Shown here: positions 7,309 through 13,434 of the stretch, piece by piece
Position numbering within the stretch: position 1 is the first letter of the stretch
Layout: every line of letters starts with the position of its first letter
Assembly: GCA_947457975.1 (NCBI GenBank)
Contig: CANGYC010000027.1
Span: 1-14,631 of the forward strand
Direction of reading: 5' to 3'
DNA from: Comamonadaceae bacterium
Lineage (GTDB): Bacteria; Pseudomonadota; Gammaproteobacteria; Burkholderiales; Burkholderiaceae_C
Length of the DNA stretch: 14,631 nucleotides
Position numbers and translations under genes: made by a program
The notes under the pieces: model-generated
The model's input: only the letters and a program-made list of their open reading frames with translations
The model's database searches: none
What the model was told of the DNA's origin: nothing

Positions 7309-7923
7309 ATGGCTGAACAAGTCGAAGCAGCAGCGGAAGAAGAAGGCAAGAAGCCGAAATCGAACCTGATCAAGATCATCCTGGCGGTGGTCGGCCTGAT
7401 CGTGGTCATCGCGGGCACCGTGGTGGGCACCCTGTTTGCCGCGGGTTTCTTTAAACCAAAGCCTGCCACGCTGACGGCTGAAGAGCGCATCCAGCTCGGT
7501 CTGGAAGCGGCGCCGGGCGGTGGCGGCCAGGGCGATGGCAAGGACGGCAAGGGCAAGGACGGCAAGCCCGAGAAGATGGCCAAGAAGTCGCCCGATGCCC
7601 AGAAGTTCGACTTCAACTACCACCAGATGGACCGCGACTTTCTGGTCAACCTCACCGGCTCCAAGCGCGTGATGTCGCTGCAGGTGGCGGTGATGACCCG
7701 CTACGACCAGCGCGTCATCGACAACCTCAAGAAGCACGAGTTCGCGCTGCGCTCGGTGATGATGGACGTGATGCGCCAGAGCACCGAGGCCGATCTGGCC
7801 AAGCCCGAGTTCCGCGTGGAGCTGGGTAAAAAGCTGCGTGACGCCATGAACACCAAGCTGGAGTCCTTTGAGGACTTCGGTGGCGTCGAAGAAGTGTTCT
7901 TCACGTCCTTCATCGTCCAGTAA
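7309..7923 (+). CDS. fliL: FliL, stator-associated basal-body protein
   Basis: The product is 204 aa, an inner-membrane protein that rings the MotAB stator and stabilises it under load. A short cytoplasmic N-terminus (1-18, Glu then Lys-rich) is followed by one membrane segment (about 19-45). A flexible Gly/Lys/Asp linker (about 68-93) then leads to the periplasmic SPFH-like domain, with FLVNL (111-115) and a C-terminal FTSFIVQ. The linker is longer and more low-complexity than in most FliL proteins and makes the protein larger than the roughly 155-aa enterobacterial form. ATG 7309 has AAGAGGT (7294-7300) at good spacing, one of the clearest ribosome sites in the operon. It follows fliK by 46 nt. 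Confidence 0.93.
   Translation: MAEQVEAAAEEEGKKPKSNLIKIILAVVGLIVVIAGTVVGTLFAAGFFKPKPATLTAEERIQLGLEAAPGGGGQGDGKDGKGKDGKPEKMAKKSPDAQKFDFNYHQMDRDFLVNLTGSKRVMSLQVAVMTRYDQRVIDNLKKHEFALRSVMMDVMRQSTEADLAKPEFRVELGKKLRDAMNTKLESFEDFGGVEEVFFTSFIVQ
7537..7566 (+). repeat. 15-bp direct repeat in the fliL linker
   Basis: GGCAAGGACGGCAAG is present twice head to tail (7537-7551 and 7552-7566), encoding GKDGK GKDGK in the periplasmic linker of FliL. It looks like an in-frame slippage product. Confidence 0.8.
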
Positions 7924-7942
7924 CTATTCCGGTTCATTTCAC

Positions 7943-8932
7943 ATGGTTGATCAACTGTTGACCCCTGAAGAGCTGTCGGCCCTGGCCGAGGGCATCAGTG
8001 ACGGCAGCATCGCTGTCGACACCGGGTACAACACGTCCATGCGCGTGCGCAAGCACGACCTGGCCAGTGAGGACTCCAGCCTGGGCGTGAACGTCGCCTC
8101 GGTGGACATGATCAACGAGCGCTTCGTGCGCCAGTTCCGCCTGGGCCTGCTGGAGATGCTGCGTTCGAGCCCACGCGTCTCGCCCAACCGGGTGCAGATT
8201 TCGCGTTTTGGCGATTACCTTAAACAGCTGCAGGCGCCGCTGTCGGTGAACATGATCCGCATGAACCCGCTGCGCGGCTTCTCGATCGTGGTGATCGACC
8301 CGGTGGTGGTGTTCAGCTCGCTCGACAGCTTCTTCGGCGGCTTTGGCCGCGGGGTGGGGCAGTTGCCGCCCACGCGCCTGTTCACACCCACCGAGAGCCG
8401 GATCATCAACATGATCCTGGACGTGTTCTTCCGCTCGCTCAAGGACGCCTGGTCGCCCATCATGGAGATCGACTTCGAGCTGGTGAGCTCGGAGATCAAC
8501 CCACAGTTTGCGCAGATCGCTGACGAGAACGACCTGGTGATCCTCACCCGCTTCGAGGTCGAGGCCGGGCCCGCCACGCAGGGTTTCATTGACCTGGTCT
8601 ATCCCTACTCCTCGCTCAAGCCCGTGCGTGAACTGCTGCGCAGCCGCGTGCAGACCGGCGACGGCAACGAGGAATCCGACAACCAGTGGCGCACCGACCT
8701 CGGCGACGCCGTCAACAACGCCAGCCTCGAGGCGCGTGTGGTGCTGGGCGACATCGCCACCAGCCTGGGCGCCATCGAGGCCCTGCAGCCCGGCGACGTG
8801 CTGTTCTTCAAGAAACCCGAGCTGGCCCGCATGCTGGTCAGCGACGTTCCGGCCTTCGATGTGCAGGTCGGCCAGCTGGGCAGCCAGACGGCCGTGCAAA
8901 TTGAACGCGCCGTGATCCCCGGTATGCAATGA
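7943..8932 (+). CDS. fliM: FliM, flagellar motor switch protein
   Basis: The product is 329 aa, standard for FliM. FliM forms the middle of the C-ring; phospho-CheY binds its N-terminus to reverse rotation. The N-terminal LLTPEELSAL (5-14) is the CheY-binding segment (family pattern LSQxEIDALL). The middle CheC-like domain (about 45-235) has the FFGGFGRG loop (130-137), corresponding to the GGxG motif that contacts FliG. The C-terminal SpoA domain (about 255-325) pairs with FliN. ATG 7943 is chosen because it begins the conserved N-terminus; upstream in-frame starts would run into fliL. The gap to fliL is 19 nt and no Shine-Dalgarno sequence is visible there, so translation may depend on ribosomes arriving from fliL. 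Confidence 0.97.
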   Translation: MVDQLLTPEELSALAEGISDGSIAVDTGYNTSMRVRKHDLASEDSSLGVNVASVDMINERFVRQFRLGLLEMLRSSPRVSPNRVQISRFGDYLKQLQAPLSVNMIRMNPLRGFSIVVIDPVVVFSSLDSFFGGFGRGVGQLPPTRLFTPTESRIINMILDVFFRSLKDAWSPIMEIDFELVSSEINPQFAQIADENDLVILTRFEVEAGPATQGFIDLVYPYSSLKPVRELLRSRVQTGDGNEESDNQWRTDLGDAVNNASLEARVVLGDIATSLGAIEALQPGDVLFFKKPELARMLVSDVPAFDVQVGQLGSQTAVQIERAVIPGMQ

Positions 8933-8951
8933 CTTTTCAGGACCTCAGACC

Positions 8952-9248
8952 ATGACTGACCCCTCTCTTTCCAACGACATGGCCGACGCTCAGATCAACC
9001 CTGAGGTGATGCAGAACATCTCGGTGACCTTGTCGGTCGAGGTGGGCCGCGCCCTGATCAAGATCCGTGACCTCATGCGCCTGAGCCAGGGCAGCGTGGT
9101 CGAGCTCGACCACATTGCCGGCGAACCGCTGGACCTGCTGGTCAACAAGACCGTGGTGGCCCAGGGCGAGGTGGTGCTGGTCAACGACCGCTACGGCATT
9201 CGCCTGACCCGCGTGGTCCCGGCATCCGAGCGCATGAAAAACCTCTGA
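8952..9248 (+). CDS. fliN: FliN, flagellar motor switch protein
   Basis: The product is 98 aa, a short FliN that is essentially the SpoA domain (about 22-92) with a roughly 20-residue leader (E. coli FliN has 137 aa with a longer N-terminus). FliN forms the base of the C-ring and docks the FliH-FliI export ATPase. The core is typical: VTLSVEVGRALIKIRDLM, then GSVVELD and PLDLLVNKTVVAQGEVVLV, ending RYGIRLTRVV. It lies 19 nt after fliM. A weak CAGGA about 10 nt upstream is the only Shine-Dalgarno candidate. Confidence 0.97.
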   Translation: MTDPSLSNDMADAQINPEVMQNISVTLSVEVGRALIKIRDLMRLSQGSVVELDHIAGEPLDLLVNKTVVAQGEVVLVNDRYGIRLTRVVPASERMKNL

Positions 9249-9264
9249 GCATCGGCAGCCTTCC

Positions 9265-9582
9265 ATGGAATTCCTGCGTATTTTTGCCAGTCTGGTGCTG
9301 GTCTTCGGCCTGCTCGGTGGCCTGCTCTGGGGCCTCAAACGCCTGCAGCTGCGCATCCAGCCCGGCCAGCCGGGCCGGCGCTTGCAGGTGCTGGAGACCA
9401 CGAGCGTGGGCCCGCGCCAGAAGTTGGCGCTGGTGCGCGTGGGTACCCAGGAACTGCTGGTGGGCGTCTCGCCCGGGCATATGACGGCGCTGGGCCAATG
9501 GACGGTCGCCGAAGGTGATACGCCGGCCGACCACGGCCAAGCGCTGCGCGCACTGGCCCAGGAGCTGCGCCATGAGCACTAA
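9265..9582 (+). CDS. fliO: FliO, export-gate assembly protein
   Basis: The product is 105 aa with one N-terminal membrane segment (about 3-22) and a small cytoplasmic domain containing LQVLETTSVGPRQKLALVRV, the recognisable FliO core. FliO helps FliP fold and assemble into the FliP5-FliR core and is not part of the finished gate. Its position between fliN and fliP and its length fit the family, which is otherwise poorly conserved. The last 11 bp overlap the start of fliP. Confidence 0.92.
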   Translation: MEFLRIFASLVLVFGLLGGLLWGLKRLQLRIQPGQPGRRLQVLETTSVGPRQKLALVRVGTQELLVGVSPGHMTALGQWTVAEGDTPADHGQALRALAQELRHEH

Positions 9583-10327
9583 ACACTGGCGCGGAGCCGC
9601 GCTCGGCCTTTTCTTGCTGGTCGCCCTGGTGCTGCCCGAGGCCGTGTGGGCCCAGGGCCTGCCCATGCTGACGACCACCCAGGGCCCCAGGGGCACGCAG
9701 TACAGCATCACGCTGCAGCTGCTGGCCCTGATGACGGTCCTCACCCTGCTGCCTTCGCTGCTGCTGATGATGACCTCGTTTGTGCGCATCATCATCGTCA
9801 TGTCGCTGCTGCGCCAGGCGCTGGGCACCGGCCAGACGCCGCCCAACGTGGTGCTGGTGGGCCTGGCGCTGTTTCTGTCACTCTTCATCATGCAGCCGGT
9901 GCTCAATGACGTGTACCAGAGCGCCGTGGTGCCTTTCCTGGACAACCGCGTGAGCCTCGAGCAGGCCCTGGCGTCGGCCGAAAAGCCCATCCGCGAGTTC
10001 ATGATGCGCCAGACCCGGGGCGACGACATTGCCCTGTTCATGCAGATCGCCCGCAAAGGCGAGCCTATGGATGCCGCCTCTGTCCCCTTCACCACCCTGG
10101 TGCCGGCCTTTCTGACTTCTGAGCTCAAGAGCGCCTTCACCATCGGCTTTCTGATCTACATCCCCTTCATCGTCATCGACCTGATCGTCGCCAGCGTGCT
10201 CATGTCCATGGGCATGATGATGCTCTCGCCCATGATGATCTCCATGCCCTTCAAGCTGATGCTGTTTGTGCTGGTCGACGGCTGGGGCCTGATCATGGGT
10301 TCGCTCGCTGCGAGCTTCGTTACCTGA
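9572..10327 (+). CDS. fliP: FliP, export-gate core protein
   Basis: The product is 251 aa. FliP forms the pentameric core of the export channel with FliR and FliQ. There is a cleavable signal peptide (about 1-27, ending AVWAQ), as is usual for FliP. The family signature spans MTSFVRIIIVMSLLRQALG (67-85) and continues TGQTPPN (86-92). A second conserved block, FTIGFLIYIPFIVIDLIVAS (189-208), precedes the methionine-rich stretch MSMGMMMLSPMM (211-222), which includes the Met triplet likely to form the gate gasket. ATG 9572 is chosen because it is preceded by GGAG at good spacing and gives the signal peptide. It overlaps fliO by 11 bp, suggesting coupling. A 19-residue upstream extension in the same frame has no signal-peptide character. 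Confidence 0.97.
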   Translation: MSTKHWRGAALGLFLLVALVLPEAVWAQGLPMLTTTQGPRGTQYSITLQLLALMTVLTLLPSLLLMMTSFVRIIIVMSLLRQALGTGQTPPNVVLVGLALFLSLFIMQPVLNDVYQSAVVPFLDNRVSLEQALASAEKPIREFMMRQTRGDDIALFMQIARKGEPMDAASVPFTTLVPAFLTSELKSAFTIGFLIYIPFIVIDLIVASVLMSMGMMMLSPMMISMPFKLMLFVLVDGWGLIMGSLAASFVT

Positions 10328-10340
10328 GCACCGAGTCACC

Positions 10341-10610
10341 ATGGATACCTCTGCTGTTGTCGAACTCGCCACCCAGGCCCTGTGGATCACGGTGCTGGTC
10401 TCGGCCCCCCTGCTGGCCGTGGCCCTGTTCGTCGGCCTGGTGGTCGGCATCATCCAGGCCGCCACCTCCGTCAACGAAGCCACGCTGAGCTTCATCCCCA
10501 AGCTGCTGGTCATGGCGCTGACCCTGGCAGTCGTGGGCAGCTGGCAGATCACCACCCTGGTGGACTACACCCGCTCCCTGTTCCAGCGCATCCCGTCGCT
10601 GTTCACCTGA
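10341..10610 (+). CDS. fliQ: FliQ, export-gate subunit
   Basis: The product is 89 aa with two membrane helices forming a hairpin (about 14-40 and 50-75). The conserved QAATSVNEATLSFIPKLL segment (about 39-56) is the FliQ hallmark. FliQ packs around the FliP5-FliR core of the export gate. It follows fliP by 13 nt and precedes fliR by 12 nt in the canonical fliPQR order. Confidence 0.97.
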   Translation: MDTSAVVELATQALWITVLVSAPLLAVALFVGLVVGIIQAATSVNEATLSFIPKLLVMALTLAVVGSWQITTLVDYTRSLFQRIPSLFT

Positions 10611-10622
10611 GGTCCGCACGCC

Positions 10623-11396
10623 GTGATCTCGGTCGCCGCCATCGACATCGTCGAGCACTTCTTTGCCTTGCTGTGGCCCATGCTGCGGCTGTCGGCACTG
10701 CTGATTGCGGCCCCTGTGTTTTCGCTGCCGGCCCTGACGGTGCGCCTGCGCATCGTGGTGGCGCTGGCACTGGCCATCATGGTCTATCCCATGTACGAGT
10801 GGCCCCGCATTGACCCGCTCTCACCCCAGGGTGTGCTCGAGGTCTTCAACCAAATTGGCATTGGCCTGGTCATGGGCCTGATCCTGCAGGTCGTCACTGC
10901 CGCCGTGGTGGTGGCCGGCCAGGCCATCTCCAACGCCATGGGCCTGTCCATGGCCACCTTGATCGACAGCAGCCTGGGCAACGTGCCCACCATCGCGCAG
11001 TTCCTTATCGTGATGTCCACGCTCATCTTCGTGGGCTTGGGTGGCCATGCCTTGCTCATTGGCCTGGTGGTCGAGAGTTTTGCCAGCCTGCCCGTGGGCA
11101 AGCCCCTCTTGGTGGCCGAGGCCTGGCCGCAGCTCTTGGCCTGGAGTTCCATGGTTTTTCTGGGGGCGCTCCTCATTGCATTGCCGGTGATGGTGACACT
11201 GCTGTTCATCACCATCGGCATTGGTGTCATCACGCGCGCCGCGCCCAGTCTGAATATTTTTTCCGTGGGTCTGCCGGCCACCATCGTGCTGGGCTTTGGG
11301 GTCCTGATCATGGCCATGGGGGGCATTGGCTCGCGCATCCAGGGCTTGTGGACCCAGGCCCTGACCCAGGTGCGCGTGTTGGTGGGTCTGGGCTGA
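10623..11396 (+). CDS. fliR: FliR, export-gate core protein
   Basis: The product is 257 aa, an integral membrane protein that completes the FliP5-FliQ4-FliR1 core. It has about six hydrophobic helices and typical family stretches: RLSALLIAAPVFSLPALTVR (22-41), GQAISNAMGLSMATLIDSS near the middle, and PSLNIFSVGLP late in the protein. Translation starts at GTG 10623, with GAGG overlapping the fliQ stop about 10 nt upstream. The first in-frame ATG further in would remove the first helix, so GTG is preferred. It is followed 11 nt later by flhB. Confidence 0.96.
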   Translation: MISVAAIDIVEHFFALLWPMLRLSALLIAAPVFSLPALTVRLRIVVALALAIMVYPMYEWPRIDPLSPQGVLEVFNQIGIGLVMGLILQVVTAAVVVAGQAISNAMGLSMATLIDSSLGNVPTIAQFLIVMSTLIFVGLGGHALLIGLVVESFASLPVGKPLLVAEAWPQLLAWSSMVFLGALLIALPVMVTLLFITIGIGVITRAAPSLNIFSVGLPATIVLGFGVLIMAMGGIGSRIQGLWTQALTQVRVLVGLG

Positions 11397-11407
11397 AGGG
11401 GCTGTGA

Positions 11408-12550
11408 ATGTCTGAGCAGAGTTCCGAAAAGACCGAACAACCGACCGCGCGGCGCCTGCGCAAGGCCCGCGAGGAGGGCGATGTCGCCCGCAGCATGGAG
11501 TTGCCTGCCGCGGCCGTGATGATCGCCGCCTGCGCCGCGATCCTGTTCATGGGCAGTTGGTGGGTGGCTACGATGTCGCGCCAGATGACGGCCGGTTTTT
11601 CCTTTGACCGCAAGGCCTTGGACACCCCGTCCCTGCTGCCGGCGATCTTCTTCCATGCGGTCGGTGAAGGCCTGCTGATCGTCCTGCCCGTGCTGCTCAT
11701 CACCGCCGTGGTGGCCATTGCCGCCTCGGGTGTGACCGGCGGCTTTCATTTCGCGGCCAAGTCCTTCATGCCCAACTGGCAAAAGCTCAGCCCCGTCAGC
11801 GGCTTCAAGCGCATGTTCGGCACGCATGCTCTGGTCGAGCTGCTCAAGGCGATTGCCAAGTTCGCGGTCGTCTCGGTGGTGCTTTGGGCCCTGGTGAACA
11901 AGCACATGACCGAGCTCTTGATGCTCGGCGGCATGGGCCTGGAGCCGGCCCTGGGCGCGGCCGGCCGCCTGATCACCGAGTCCGCCCTTTGGCTCACCCT
12001 CAGCCTGGTGTTCATTGCCCTGGTCGATGCGCCCTACCAAAAGTGGAGCTACATCAAGAAGCTGCGCATGACCAAGCAGGAGATCAAGGACGAGATGAAG
12101 GACATGGAGGGCCGGCCTGAGGTCAAGCAGCAGATCCGCCGCCGCCAGCGTGAGATGAGCAATGCCCGCATGATGTCCAAGATCAAGGACGCCGACGTGG
12201 TCATCACCAACCCAGAACACTTTGCCGTGGCGCTGGCCTACGACCCCACCTCCGACGGCGCGCCCATCCTGCTGGCCAAGGGCGCTGACCACATTGCCGC
12301 CCGCATCCGCGAAGAGGCCCGCACCCACGGCGTGGAAATGTTCTCCTCGCCGCAGCTGGCCCGTGCGCTGTACTTCACCACCGAGGTCGATCACCCGATC
12401 CCCGAGGCGCTGTACCACGCGGTGGCGCCCGTCATCGCTTATGTGTTTGGCCTGGCCAACGTGCGCCCCGGCGCGCCGCCCATGGCCAAGCCCGACCCGC
12501 AGGTGCCTGCGTCCATGCGCTTTGACGCCAACGGCCAGCTCGTCTCATGA
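11408..12550 (+). CDS. flhB: FlhB, substrate-specificity switch of the export gate
   Basis: The product is 380 aa. Four membrane helices lie in the N-terminal half (about 33-210), starting after the conserved KTEQPTARRLRKAREEGDVA (8-27). A cytoplasmic domain follows. The autocleavage site is N268-P269-E270-H271. Most FlhB and YscU proteins have NPTH, so Glu replaces Thr, while the cleaving Asn-Pro and the His are intact. The flanking VVITNPEHFAVALAYD is otherwise normal, so cleavage is expected. FlhB cleavage and FliK together switch export from hook to filament subunits. AAGGGG lies 6 nt upstream of ATG 11408. Its stop overlaps the next gene by ATGA. The C-terminal tail after about 345 is Pro-rich, as often seen. 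Confidence 0.97.
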   Translation: MSEQSSEKTEQPTARRLRKAREEGDVARSMELPAAAVMIAACAAILFMGSWWVATMSRQMTAGFSFDRKALDTPSLLPAIFFHAVGEGLLIVLPVLLITAVVAIAASGVTGGFHFAAKSFMPNWQKLSPVSGFKRMFGTHALVELLKAIAKFAVVSVVLWALVNKHMTELLMLGGMGLEPALGAAGRLITESALWLTLSLVFIALVDAPYQKWSYIKKLRMTKQEIKDEMKDMEGRPEVKQQIRRRQREMSNARMMSKIKDADVVITNPEHFAVALAYDPTSDGAPILLAKGADHIAARIREEARTHGVEMFSSPQLARALYFTTEVDHPIPEALYHAVAPVIAYVFGLANVRPGAPPMAKPDPQVPASMRFDANGQLVS

Positions 12551-13434
12551 ACCTTCGCGCCGAACTCGCCCTGAATCGGTCCGCCCATGGCCAGCCCATG
12601 CCCGGCCTGTTCTTCCGCCCGGACGACGCGGTCCGCCTGGAGGGCTGTCTCTCGTCCCTCCTCTGGGAAGGCCGCAGCCTGGCGCTGTCCAGTGCCAACG
12701 AGGCCCTCCTCGACCACTATGCCCAATGGCTGGTGAGCCGCTTGCGCCTTCGGGCCAGCTGCCCAGTCGAGACCTACTTTCCGTCCAGCACGCAGACCAT
12801 GCTCAGCCGCTTCGACGAGCAGATGGCCCGCCTGACCCTGCAGGAGTCGCTGAGCGACATCCACCAGGCCTCGCCCCAGCGCATCTGGCTGGTTCACGAC
12901 GCGGGCGCGCTGGCCGACCACGAACTGCAATTGCTTGCCCGGCTGGTGGGCCAGTTTCCCGGTGCCGGCATCCGCGTGGTGCTGCTGGGCGCCGGCCTGC
13001 GCGGCCAACAGGCCATGGCCGTCCCCGGGCGACGCTTTCTGCGCTGGGACATCGACATTCCCAACCCCGAAGAGGCCCAGGCCATGCGCCTGCGGGCCCG
13101 CGCCGAGGGCTGCGAACACCAGGTCGCCGAGCTGCTGCGCCATGTCCAGCCGCTGCAGCCCCTGCCTGCGCGCAGGCCCGAGCCCCAGCGGTGGTTCCGC
13201 GCCTTTGGCCGCTTTGGCCGCTTTGGCCCCCTAAGCCTCGCTCGCACCTCGCGCGCCGCCTGGTGGTGCGGCGGCCTGCTGGGTTCTGCGGCCCTGCTGA
13301 CTGCGGCGGCATTCTGGCTGGGCCTGGCCCCCGGTCTGACCTGGCCCCCTCTGGAGAGCCTGCGGTCACCCGCCCATGCGGCCCCGGCGGCCTTGCCCAC
13401 CGAGCCGCGCGTGCGCGGAGAGCAACGCACATGA
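12547..13434 (+). CDS. Membrane protein with degenerate ExeA/DamX-type ATPase-like domain
   Basis: The product is 295 aa and not a flagellar protein I recognise. Residues 25 to about 200 read like an ExeA/GspA/DamX AAA-type domain stripped of catalysis. LEGCLSSLLWEGRSLALSSA (31-50) aligns with the usual region before the P-loop, but the GxxGxGKT motif is absent (SSANEALLDH instead). RIWLVHDAGAL (112-122) sits where Walker B is expected but lacks the Asp-Glu pair. A sensor-1-like strand RVVLLGAG (143-150) and a PNPEEAQAMRLRAR helix (172-185) follow. An Arg-rich stretch (206-236, including GRFGRFG) precedes one membrane segment (about 237-261), so the N-terminus should be cytoplasmic with a 34-residue periplasmic tail. 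The usual periplasmic SPOR or peptidoglycan domain is missing. ATGA overlaps on both sides tie it to flhB and the next gene. The fold assignment is from pattern only. Confidence 0.6.
   Translation: MNLRAELALNRSAHGQPMPGLFFRPDDAVRLEGCLSSLLWEGRSLALSSANEALLDHYAQWLVSRLRLRASCPVETYFPSSTQTMLSRFDEQMARLTLQESLSDIHQASPQRIWLVHDAGALADHELQLLARLVGQFPGAGIRVVLLGAGLRGQQAMAVPGRRFLRWDIDIPNPEEAQAMRLRARAEGCEHQVAELLRHVQPLQPLPARRPEPQRWFRAFGRFGRFGPLSLARTSRAAWWCGGLLGSAALLTAAAFWLGLAPGLTWPPLESLRSPAHAAPAALPTEPRVRGEQRT
13207..13228 (+). repeat. 9-bp tandem repeat GGCCGCTTT
   Basis: GGCCGCTTT occurs at 13207-13215 and 13216-13224 followed by GGCC, and a partial copy precedes it. It encodes the GRFGRFG stretch in the basic segment before the membrane helix of the gene at 12547. 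The unit is in frame, so expansion would lengthen the juxtamembrane linker. Confidence 0.7.

Noticed and set aside
7868..7942. Upstream start for fliM inside fliL
   Set aside because: The added residues do not resemble FliM; the CheY-binding N-terminus begins at ATG 7943.
10784..12418. 544-codon minus-strand frame opposite fliR/flhB
   Set aside because: Shadow of membrane-protein codons; no recognisable motifs and it contradicts two certain genes.
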